Below are positions 33,816-43,799 of a stretch of 64,000 nt of DNA, one piece after another (positions within the stretch are counted from its first letter, which is position 1; every line of letters begins with the position of its first letter). The stretch comes from Cenococcum geophilum 1.58 (lineage: Eukaryota; Ascomycota; Dothideomycetes; Gloniales; Gloniaceae): positions 683,475-747,474 of the forward strand of contig KV748250.1 in the NCBI GenBank assembly GCA_001692895.1, in the 5' to 3' direction. The notes under the pieces were generated by a model. It made no database searches and was not told the origin of the DNA. It saw nothing but the letters and a program-made list of their open reading frames with translations. Both the position numbers and the translations under genes were made by a program.

Positions 33816-35272
33816 TCACCTTATAAGAGGCTTAAGGGTAAACCTCCCTTAGTATACTATCTGCGGGCTCTAGGATCTACTATCTATTCCCTTAGAGCTA
33901 AAGAAGATCGTGTAAAATTAGCTAGGTTCGCTCTATAAGTAAAGAAGGGTATTCTAATTGGCTATAATAGCAAGATAATCTATTACGTTTAGCTATTAGA
34001 TAAATAGAAGATTAGTGGCTTAACGATATTAAATCTACGACGGTAATATTAGTTTAAAAACTACTACTATATTTACGGAAGAACCTATTAACTCGTCTAA
34101 TAAGCAATGGAGGGAAGATACTATTACTCCTTAGCTAAAGCCCCTATTAAGAAAAAGGTAACAAAGAATTAATTAGAAGGAAGGTCGCGATAGCTTACCC
34201 TACGGGCTTAAGTCTCTACCTAAAAACCTTACTACTACTACTACTTAATTAGGCCGCCAGATATTAAGAATTAACCTTCTAAGCGACCCTACTACCTTCC
34301 TTATAAGCCTTATAGGTATAGACTAAAGCCTTAACTAATGGACCGATAATATTAATAAGCTACTAAGTAACTAGGACGATGAAGTAGGTAATAAACTAAT
34401 GGCCCTTCTATCTAACTTTCCCTTATAGTTTATACCTTAAGACCCTTACTTAAATAATCGTGATATAGTTAATCCTATAGCTCTTCTAGCGGGCTATATT
34501 TAATATACTAGCTTACTTAATCTTAAAATATATGTATCTACTACTTTAATTAATAAAGATAAGCCTTATACTTACGACTAAGTAATTAACGGCCTAAATA
34601 GTAGAGAGTAGATAAAGTAATAATAGAGGAAATAGGATCTCTAATTAAGAACTAGATATAGGAACTTATTAACCTTACCTCCCTTAAGCCTCCTTATAAG
34701 CCTCTTACTAGTAAATAGGTATTTAAAGTTAAAAGGGGAAGAGATGGCGAGGTCCTCCACTATAAGGCAAGATAGGTTATTAAGGGATATCTGCACTTAA
34801 TTAAGCTTATAGTTAATTAAGAAACTACTAGTAAGGACGATATTAGAAGATACCAAAGTATAGTCGGTTTAGTTATATTTCCTATAATAGAAACAAGGCC
34901 AGATATTACCTTTACGGTATTAACGGTAAGCCGTTTCGCCTATAATCCTACCTCTACCCATATAACGGCCGTAAGGCTTATCCTTTAATACCTAGAGGAA
35001 TTACCTATAGAGGTAATATGGACCTAGACCTTATACTAATAGCTTTAGTAACGCCGACTAGGGACAAGACAAAACCACGACACGCTCTATATTAGGCTTT
35101 GTATTTATATTAAATAGAGGACTAATTTTATAGAAATTAAAGCTATAAGCTACTATTTTACTATTAATATATTAATTAGAGTATACGGCTCTAACGGCTG
35201 CAGTAAAAGAGGCTACGTAGCTTTAACTTTTACTTACTGAACTAGGTATACTAGACTAGAGCGAACAGTTCG
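33816..35272 (+). pseudogene. Copia I integrase end, RT stub and RNase H
   Basis: The frame continues with the integrase C-terminal part (SPYKRLKGKP, then KKGILIGYNSK at about 33945). A Pro/Lys-rich linker follows. The first few dozen residues of RT are visible (PYTYDQVINGLNSRE near 34567; DGEVLHYKARQVIKGYL near 34752). Within about 20 codons it jumps to the block that normally follows RT (IRRYQSIVGLVIFPIIETR, about 34841, TRPDITFTV). So the RT palm with its YVDD motif is absent. RNase H runs to about 35260 (EYTALTAAVKEAT, LLTELGILD) and is cut by the solo LTR at 35273. Confidence 0.82.
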
Positions 35273-35494
35273 TGTTAGCGACTCAGTCAATCGAGGCACG
35301 AGCACGGCACGAGGGACGCGCAAGCCTGTACGATTGGATTGTCTATAAACGAGGATCTAAAGCTAAAGAAAGGAAAAGGGAAGGGCGGAAGCACCGCTCG
35401 AAGTTATATACAATCATCTGGTCACGTGATGGCAACTTGATATCACGTGACCGCAAGTTGCGGCAATCTACCGTATTCTGCCAGTGCTGTAACA
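35273..35494 (-). repeat. Solo LTR of the Gypsy F family, hardly RIP-altered
   Basis: 222 bp, TGTTAGCGAC...GTGCTGTAACA, with a perfect 5-bp target duplication GTTCG (35268-35272 and 35495-35499). Its reverse complement matches the F LTRs at 3058-3280 and 3757-3971. It keeps normal CpA/TpG content although everything around it is RIP-altered. Two TCACGTGA palindromes (about 35422-35429 and 35443-35450) sit beside inverted GCAACTTG/CAAGTTGC arms. Open frames crossing it are spurious. Confidence 0.95.
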
Positions 35495-35499
35495 GTTCG

Positions 35500-35760
35500 C
35501 TAGGATCCTAATTAAAACTAATAACTAAGCTATAAAAGTGTAAGCCGAAAATCTAGTTTAATATAATTAAACGACGCATATTAACATCTAGTTTTACTAC
35601 GTAAGAGATAAGATAAATAGTAGCAGGATTAATCTTATACACGTTGCTTTAATTAATATGGCGGCCGACGGCCTTGCTGAGCCTCTCGCGGGTCCTCGGT
35701 TCTACGCCTTCCTTAAATACCTTCGGATAGTATAGAAACTTAATTAACTATACTAAGCCT
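35500..35760 (+). pseudogene. Copia I polyprotein C-terminus
   Basis: After the solo LTR the RNase H frame continues: SEQFARILIKTNN, then THINI.FYYVRDKINSSRI and MAADGLAEPLAGPRF (about 35657-35700). This matches the MADGLTKPL type end of Copia polyproteins. About 420 bp of non-coding sequence then lead to the polypurine tract AAGGGAGGG at 36172-36180. Confidence 0.82.
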
Positions 35761-36180
35761 TAATAGGAAATCAGTATACGACTAGTAGAACCTCGGAGAG
35801 TGCAATAAATAACGCCTTAAGGCCTTAAAATAAGCGATAGAACTTAACCTTAATCCATCAACCTACTACCTAAATCTAATAGCTACGATATTAGGGAGGG
35901 CTTACACTAATAGAAAGGATAGACATACTTTAGGAGAGATATAGTAAGGCTATAGGGCCTCTAGAGCTCTATAGGCAATATAGAACACCTATAGGGAGGT
36001 GCTGCCAAAATTTTTAGGATGCGTTTTAGAGTAGGCGCTGTCTCTAGGCGCTAGTAAGGGAGTAACTCCTTATTAGACATTTATTCTACCTTAGAGAAGC
36101 TTTAGTAACCCTTATTAAGCAATCCTATACCCCTATATACAGTGTATATAGCGGTATTATTAACTAAGCTTAAGGGAGGG

Positions 36181-36360
36181 TGTTGAAAAACAAGCCCACA
36201 ACGATATCTTGTGATGAGACTTGTGGAAGAAACCTCTTGGTAGGAATCTGACCAATCAGGCAACTTTGACCGGCGGTCGAAGTTCCTTGAAATCTCTTTA
36301 ACCACCTATATAGAAAATAAGCAATACATAGAGTTTTAGCCCTATAACCTCAGTTCAATA
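36181..36360 (+). repeat. 3' LTR of Copia I
   Basis: 180 bp, TGTTGAAAAAC...CAGTTCAATA, pairing with 20792-20971. The polypurine tract lies directly before it and the target duplicate ATAGA directly after. Differences from the 5' LTR are mostly transitions. Confidence 0.93.
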
Positions 36361-36830
36361 ATAGAAGACCCTGCTTGAGGGCTCGGTGGCGGTAGAGGTT
36401 CCCGCAGTTCAATATTCGCACTTAAGGCGCTGGGTGTGTTTGACTCGCTCTCAGATGAGGATCTACTCCGATGGATAAGATATTCAGCTACGGCGTCGAG
36501 GCGCTGCACGCCTAAAGCATTTTGGACTCCCGTCCTAGCGGCAGCTATTGCTAATATTGCACTAGTATATAATGTAAACCCTATTAAGGGAAAGGTATTA
36601 TTAACGTCTAAAGCAGTCTTTTATAATAATAAAGATATCTATATATAGCAATCTATAAGCTTCGGTTTAGAGACATTTATGCGAGCTATTACGGACCCTA
36701 TAAGTATAATATTACGACTACTCGGAGAGGAGTTAGAGGAAGCTGTATAGCTAATTCAGGCACGGTCTATAATAGAGCCGGTTAAACTATGGGACGAAAG
36801 GTAAGCGAGTCACATAGTCGAGTCATGGGT
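36361..36830 (+). other. Host-like segment with an unidentified open frame
   Basis: The first 180 bp have balanced composition and join seamlessly to 20791 if Copia I is removed. A plus-strand frame from about 36420 reads LGVFDSLSDEDLLRWIRYS and continues over 36436-36645. Beyond single TAG/TGA-type breaks it goes on as SFGLETFMRAITDP and LLGEELEEAV to about 36810, with RIP increasing rightward. The length and acidic helical character suggest a real but decaying gene or element ORF. I recognise no family and would not guess one. Confidence 0.4.
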
Positions 36831-37322
36831 TCATATACTTAACGTACTAAACGTACTCACGTATTACATATCGACGTACCTGACGTACCGACGTATCCAA
36901 GGGATTTCTTAGAAGTATAGTTATATATTTAAACGACTATAGTCCTTACCTAGATAGTTCTCTCTTTATAGTAATTCTTAGAATATATTAGAGTTAATCC
37001 ATTAGGTAATGCTCTATAGTTAAAGTAACTACGGCGCAGATCTTATTAATTATAGTATTTACCTATATACCTAGCCCATTTGTAGGTCTACTATAGTATT
37101 TACTATAAGGCTTCGTAATATAATTACTATTAAAATTATAGTAGATACCAGGGATAGTTAATAAGATGCTGCTAAAGGCAGTAACTACTATATCCTTAAG
37201 AGTAACTACCTTAGGAACAGGTAATAATATAAGTATAGCTGACAGCAGTAACTTATAGATAGTTACTATATCGCGACTATAAGAAATTATAGATTAACTA
37301 TAAGGTAATAGCGTAGTATTAG
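36831..37322. other. RIP-altered spacer, no gene seen
   Basis: It begins with several ACGTAC/GTACGT repeats (about 36838-36895), then AT-rich sequence with many TAACTAC/GTAGTTA-like words. No domain or element end was recognised until the LTR at 37323. Confidence 0.5.
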
Positions 37323-37617
37323 TGTAACGGAATCCTTTAGAAGGTGCATATCAGATGAGATAGTAGGAGGTTTCATCTATGTCCTATCTATGTCCCATCT
37401 ATGTCCTAAAGTACACAGTTAGATAGATAAGGAGCGAAGGGTTTTACTAGCGTCTTAGAAGGATTATATAGGGAGCTGGTTCTCCTCTAGAGAAGAACTA
37501 GCGATAAGTCTCTAAATAGAAGAGGTTAGAAACATTTGTCCTTCAATATATAAATCTTATTCTACCTTCGACTTACCTTTAACTTACCTTCGACTCACCT
37601 TCTACTTACCTGTGACA
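37323..37617 (+). repeat. LTR of a further Gypsy-type element (G)
   Basis: 295 bp starting TGTAACGGAATCC and ending CTGTGACA, followed by gag-like sequence on the same strand. It contains tandem words TATGTCCTATC (37379-37410) and ACCTTCGACTTACC/AACTTACC (37563-37610). It differs from the LTRs of A, C, E and F. Only one copy is in the window, so the ends rest on the terminal motifs. Confidence 0.65.
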
Positions 37618-38190
37618 CTGCTAATTAGATAATTATACGTTCTAGTCGGGCTGGCCTCTTACAATTAGAAGCTAGAATTAATAATATAGAAATGGCTAAG
37701 ATTAAAATACTATTAATTAAAAGGTTTAATGGGGAAAAGATAAAGCTTAAAGGATTTCTTATATAAATAAAACTTAAGATTAAATAGTATTAGACTAAGT
37801 AGTGTATATAGGATTGTTCTTAGCAGGATAAGTACTTAAATAGTTTAAATTCTACCTTATAGAGTATAAGGTAAATAGGGTAATAATAACTAATCTAGAA
37901 GTAAATTATATGTTATTATTATAGGAAGCGTTTATAAGTAGACTTATATATATATATAACGACCTAGAAGCAATAGCTATAGCTAAGTAACGACTATAAG
38001 AGTTAATATAGTAAGGGTTAGCAATAGAGTATATAATGCAATTTTAGATACTAGTAATATAGGTTAAATAGAACAATAAGACGTTAATGGCGTAATATTA
38101 ATAAGGACTAAAGTTAAAAGTCTAGATAACTATAATACTAATAGACGATCTAGAAGATATAAGAATATACTTAGTATTCCTATACTATCT
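37618..38190 (+). pseudogene. Gypsy-type gag remnant of element G, truncated
   Basis: Behind the LTR is a Gag-like frame, MAKIKILLIKRFNGEKIKL (from about 37691) and LKGFLI. This is the usual start of Gypsy gag domains (..PFNGER.KL.GFL). Then come Gln/Lys-rich lines broken by TAG/TAA. It ends where element B sequence starts near 38190. No pol follows. Confidence 0.65.
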
Positions 38191-41100
38191 TTTATTAGGT
38201 ACCCACTATATCCTAATTAGATACTTCCTATTTTTTACCTTTGGCGCCTTATATATTTTATATAAATTATATATATATATAATCTATACCAATGTATAAT
38301 ATGCTAGGTACTTTGGGTCAACTCTAGGTTTATTATTCTCCTTAAGTTTAAACCTTTACTTAGCTAATCTTTACTTTAGTTTTCCAGCTATAGGTACTTA
38401 GATTTACCTTATACTTCTCTAGTCCCTTAACCTAGTCTCTAGATCCTTTAACGTTATAATTAATACTCCCTTAATATAACTTATATATTTCTCTATAATA
38501 ATCTAGTCTTAAATAACTTATTTATCTAACTATAAGTAGAAATCTTCCCGATTATCGCTATATCGCTATCTATACTACTGTTAGTATAACTATATAAGCG
38601 TATATAATTTATCTATTAGAAAATATCTAGTTATTACTATATTATAATAGCCTTTTATATATCGTTCTCTAAACCTAGTTAAGATTCCTATACTCTCTTC
38701 TTCTTCTAGTTTACTTAACTACTTTACTCTTAGTATACCTATTATAGGCCTATTAGTGATTTTCCATATAGATACTTATCTCTTAGTATACCTAGCATTA
38801 ATAGCGCTTAGTAACCTCTTTATTCTTACTATATTACAATTTAACTCTTAAATCCTATCTAGTCTTCTCCTAGTTTATATCTAGCTATTAGATTATCTAA
38901 ATCCTTAAACTTTATAATTTTAGCGTTAGTATTTCAACCCTTAGGCTAAATACTTTATTTGCCTATTATTGGAGTCCTTATTTAGTTTTTAAAATCTTAG
39001 TTCTTAGGGAATCTTCGTCCTATACTTATTTGTATATTCTAGAACTAAGCGTTTACTCTTAACTATTAGTTTTCGTCCATTATAGGTCCTTAAACTACCT
39101 TTATCTTATCCTAAGAATCTTAGTCTTCTCTTATCTCTTCTTGAGAATCTTAAGCCTATAGCCTTTTACCTTTATTAAGTAGTAGATTAGTAAATAACTA
39201 TTTACTTAACCTGCTTAGTTTTATATCCCTTCCGTCTTATAAAGCAATAGATATTATATCTAATGGAGTCTTAATCCCTATTACTAATTTAGTCTCTATT
39301 TCTAACTTAACCTCTACCTCTATTATTACGTCCTTAAGGTCTATATACTCCTAGTAAGCTACTTTTATTACCTTATTATCGCTACTAATAGTCTAATTAT
39401 TCTAATCCTTGGATTCTATTACTTATTAGTAGAATTAGTGCGTAAGAGCTCTTTCCGCTAAGTACGGATTATATATACCGTCTTAGTCTTTATCTAATTT
39501 AAAAAGTTAATCTTATTTTTTATCTAACTCTCTAGTAGCTCTAAGTCCTTTTAACTCTGACTCTTATAGCCAATAGCTTACACTATACTTAGTATCTTTA
39601 TAAATTTAGTATACGTTATTATAATAAAACGCGAAACTTTTAATTAAATACTCTTTTATTCCTTATAGTACATTATTATCCCTCTATACGTATATATAGT
39701 CTACTAGTCTAGTTCCTTTTACTATATAGTAACTCTAACCATTCTTATAGTCCCTTATAAAATAACCTTATTTCCCGCAATTTATATAAGCTCCTTTTTT
39801 ATACCACTATTCTTACTATAAAGTCCGCCTAAATATCTTCTACTAATAAGATCCCTAGTTTAGCCTCTGCTTCTTAGACCTATAATTACTTAATCCTTAT
39901 CCTCTAGGTTTCTATAATTTTTTTTATCTTTTTAACTCTTTAGTACTACTTAGGTCTATTAGCTCTACGCTATACTATAGTTTTAATACCTATTATATCT
40001 TCTTTATATATACTAGTCCTTACTATATTCTTCCTAACCTTTCGCTTTAGTATAGCCGATTATTAACTTTAATAGCTTACTTAATTAGCTCTATTATATT
40101 ATCTAGGTTATCTATAGGTATTATTATATTCTAAACCTTAGCCTTTAGACCTTGTCAATACTATACTATTAGTGCTCCTTCGTTCTATCTAGTTTGCGCC
40201 ACTAGCATCTAGAACTAAGTCGTATAGTCTATTACTAATCCCTTCTACATTAGATAATATAACTTCCCTTCTATAGTTACCTTTAATTCCAGATCTCTAT
40301 ATATCTATATTAGTCTTACTAAGAATCCTACCTAGCTTAAGAATATATACTATGCCTCTAAATTAGTAGTAGCTAACCTATTAACTTATATCTCTATAAG
40401 ATAGGGTTTAAACCACTCTAATACCTAACCTATTAAGAATAATCCTACGTATGCTACCGTATCTAACGGATCCTTTAACTTTATTCCTTTATAACAAATC
40501 TTTAAGTTTATTTACGTTAGGAATCCCTTTAGCTTATACTTCTCTCCTAAGAATCTTTTAATTAATATTATCTTTATCTTTTCTCGCTTTATATTCTATA
40601 GTTGCTCTATTAGTAATAGTTAGTTATTATCTACCTATTCCGTAAAAGCCTTAAGTTATACTATTATAACTACCTATAAGTTATCTTCTTATATACTAGT
40701 ATCTCCTCCTAAACTTATTATTACTTCCGCCAATAGCGTCGTAACTGCTACTTTAGGTGGCATTGTGTCTGCTTATTATCTTCTACCGTAACTATAGTAG
40801 TAAATATATAACGGAGCCTTATAGTAAGTACTACGGTAGACTCGTTAATAGGCTAGGTATATAGATATAGATTTAATAAGTAAATAAGTCACACTATAGA
40901 GTAGGTTGTCTAATAGATTAACTCTAATTATATTCTAAAATTCACTATAAGGAGGAAACTATCTAAGTAGGGACTGTGGTCCTTTAAATATATATCCATA
41001 CTCCTATAAAATCCTCTAGGTATATAAGGTACGCGAGGTACAAAGGTACGTAATATTCCTTATAGAGCTCACAGAGCTTATAGAGCTTATCATGTGATCT

Positions 41101-41224
41101 TAGTTACTATTCCTTATTACGTAGCTTAATCGGTTCTATCCTGGACCGTGCCTTAATAATATAACGGGCCGCTTCCAACTCCTCTTCAAGTAGTCGTAAC
41201 ATAGTACTTATAGCGTCCGTAACA
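38190..41224 (-). mobile_element. Truncated Gypsy element B, A family (5' LTR, gag, linker)
   Basis: About 3 kb align with 27.2-30.48 kb of element A in the same orientation. It has a 5' LTR at 40807-41224, a gag starting at ATG 40763 (MPPK), a zinc-knuckle region near 39750-39790, and the CTTAAGA...GATAAG linker near 39070-39160. All of pol beyond the linker is missing. Divergence from A includes many non-transition changes, so B is a sister subfamily rather than a recent copy. RIP has nearly removed its CpA sites. Confidence 0.82.
40807..41224 (-). repeat. 5' LTR of element B
   Basis: 418 bp, TATAACGGAGCC (RIP form of TGTAACGG) to GTCCGTAACA. It aligns with the 426-bp LTRs of A over shared blocks such as ATTAACTCTAATT and AAGTAGTCGTAACAT. 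Confidence 0.82.
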
Positions 41225-42211
41225 CTTAAGTTCTAATTTAAAATCGTATTCATCCTAATATAGGGGCAGTTGGTCTATAAATTATTTTTTAAACTCGTTA
41301 ATTAGATTATAGTACTCTTTAGGTATAAGAGGTCAAGGGTAAATATATTACTTTGGTTCTAGCGCTTTCTTAATATCTTCTATTATTATAGCGAAGATTT
41401 TATAGTCTTATTTTCTTACGAATAAGACAAAAGGCGCGGCTTGTATTATATAAATTTCAAGAGGGTTTAAAATAATATCTTCGTATTCTTTACTACGATT
41501 AGTAGTTATAGTCTTATTATATTAGTTTAAGGTTTATAGTAAGGGCAATTTATATTATATCGCGTTTGAATAGTTATATACATATTTATAGAGCAGGTAG
41601 TTTTTTAAGCAATAGCTTCGGCAGTAGGTTATACTAAACTTTAGTATTTCTTTAACCTAGCTAATTAAAGGGTTATATTATTTTAGCTATCTATATCTAA
41701 GTATTACTTTATAATACTTTAAGGGTATTATAAATAGAGGAATATATTTAAGGTATTTACCTATCTACATTTTTATAAGAGCGTAGTACGTTAGTTCGCT
41801 ATATATTAAGGGCTTGCTATTAAAGCCTTATAGGCCCTAGGGCTTATTAAGTTTAAGCGTTAAGTTTAAGCGTTAAGTTTTCGCGTAGTTTATATTAATA
41901 AAGCCTATACTAGTAGCTCCGCTATCTATTAGGATTTATACTTCCTTCTATTTTCTAAGTATTTAAATTTTACTAAGTATATTAAGGGAGTTATATTATA
42001 TATTAGCGCTAGAAGAGCCTAGACACTTATTCTCTTCTATATTTTATCCTAAGGCGCAACTTAGCCTTAGGATAATTTGTTTTCTAAGTTAACTAAAAGT
42101 AAGATACTTTATAGTAACTAGGTATAGTTTATAGAATAAGCATAGATTTAGGAGTAAGTATAACTTAAGGAATAGATACGATTTAAAGACCGAGAGGAAC
42201 TACGCTAGACC
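41225..42211 (-). mobile_element. Inverted fragment of a C-family Gypsy (gag end, protease, start of RT)
   Basis: The reverse complement aligns with about 43690-44700 of element C. It includes the protease Asp-Ser-Gly-Ala segment near 41910-41940 and the Lys/Ala-rich linker. B has inserted on its left and C abuts it on its right, so it is the relic of an older C-family copy in opposite orientation. Confidence 0.78.
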
Positions 42212-42580
42212 TGTAACGGGACTAGCCCAGTTACAGCAAGAATGTCTTAGTAAAACACTCGACAGATAAATTCTGCTAAACGAACATTTTAGTAAAACCG
42301 ACGCTTTAACTAAATTCTACCGAATTCTACTAGCTTAATTAACTTCTGCTAAGTTCTGCCAGATTAATTGAATTCTACCAAAGTCCGTCGAAGACCGCGT
42401 GCGTACGTGCGTACGCATCAACTACCAAGTCCCTGACTATTTAATTATATAATTCTCTCGTTATTTCTTTTTCTTCTTTACGTAATATCTTATTTATAGT
42501 AGGAGCTATATACCCTTAGATTTAGATAGAATTTATATTATTCCTTTAAATCTTCCCTAAAGTCTCTTCGCGCCCTTATA
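42212..42580 (+). repeat. 5' LTR of Gypsy C
   Basis: TGTAACGGGACTAGCC to GCGCCCTTATA (RIP form of TTACA). It pairs with 47969-48366. The middle is rich in AATTCTGCC/AATTCTACC words. Confidence 0.88.
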
Positions 42581-42589
42581 TTACATTAT

Positions 42590-43700
42590 ATTAAAATAAC
42601 TACTATTAAAATAGTAAATAAACTTAAATCCCCCGCGTTAACTATAAGCATTATAGCCCTAGTTTAGGAACAGTTAACTATAATATAATAGTCCTTTACG
42701 GATACTTTAGCTTAATAGCGGGCTATACTAGAGGCCTAGCATTAGTAATTAATAGAAGCACTCTATAAAGAACTCTGTAACGCTAAGGCACTTACATTAG
42801 AGACTCTAATAGAAATACCTCTAATTAAGATTAAAATAACCATATCTAAACCCGGCCCGTTAAATGCGAATACTAAACCGGTAATAGTAGCTTAATCTAT
42901 ATATATAACGAACCCAGTACCTATTATAAAATCTAAAAAGCTCTCTAATCCTCTAATATTTAATAGAAATTAAAATAACTTACGTCCCTTCGTAACTAAG
43001 CTCCGCCTTAAACTTTTAATAAACTATAACTAATACCCTACTAAAGCTAGTAAGGTTAGCTATAGAATATCTTACTTAAATAAAGATGCTGCATAAACTA
43101 TAGATTTATTCTTCTGTAATAGCACTTTTATTAATTTTAAACCCTTTATCTCTCTACTAGAACGAATATATAATAACGCTAGCCGCGAATATATAGCTAT
43201 TACTAAGCTTAAAACCCTATAATAACGGAACTAAGAATTTACCAGCTTCTTTTTAGAATTTTTCGGCCTTATTAGTGAACTAGATTAGAATAAAGCCGCT
43301 AGAGTTACTACTCTTTAATAAGCTATTTCGGATGAAATTAGAGCCTAGTTAGCAGGTAGGGATCTACTAAAAGACTTAGCTAAGTTCGCTATAATATATT
43401 AATAAATTAACGAAGACCTTTAATATAACAAATAGACCCGTTCTCTAAAGTTAACTATACCTTACGTTTAAAACTCTACGAAACCGGTATATACTCTAAA
43501 ACGCGATCCTTCTCTAAGACCTAAAAGCCCTATATACGACCCTATGGACCTTAATACTACCCAATCCTATATACCCTTAGGAACCAATAAATAAAGAATA
43601 TATACTATAAATAGAGAATGCTTTAGATATAGTAAAAAGGGACATATTTAAAAGGATTACTAAACTTACCCTTTTAAAAACGTTCGCTATAGTTCCTCCT
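42590..43700 (+). pseudogene. Gypsy C gag
   Basis: The gag domain is visible from about 42960 (FVTKLRLKLLINYNQYPTK) to 43400. It includes EFTSFFLEFFGLI (about 43234) and ends in a CCHC knuckle at about 43617-43665, CFRYSKKGHIQKDY, where two Cys read Tyr through RIP. Upstream, Pro/Lys-rich sequence lacks a preserved ATG. Stops are at Gln positions. Confidence 0.78.
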
Positions 43701-43799
43701 AGTTTATAAATCGCACCTATTCCTTAAACCGTATATAATCCCCAAACTATACCCGTTCCTTAAGTTATACTTATTCCTTAAATCGTACCCGCTTTATAA

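Larger units (their letters stand above)
20792..36360 (+). mobile_element. Ty1/Copia element I, hosting three nested insertions
   Basis: One Copia retrotransposon bounded by 180-bp LTRs (20792-20971 and 36181-36360) and a perfect 5-bp target duplication, ATAGA (20787-20791 and 36361-36365). Its body is interrupted by Gypsy A (22478-30478), a hAT element (31306-33807) and a solo LTR (35273-35494). Removing these and their target duplications leaves about 4.8 kb, close to a normal Copia size. Order is LTR, primer-binding site, gag, protease, integrase, RT remnant, RNase H, polypurine tract (AAGGGAGGG), LTR. The coding part is heavily RIP-altered, the LTRs much less. The central part of RT is missing. 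Confidence 0.93.

Noticed and set aside
35272..35511. 79-codon plus-strand open frame
   Set aside because: It coincides with a solo LTR defined by a perfect GTTCG duplication; the frame is open only because the LTR escaped RIP.
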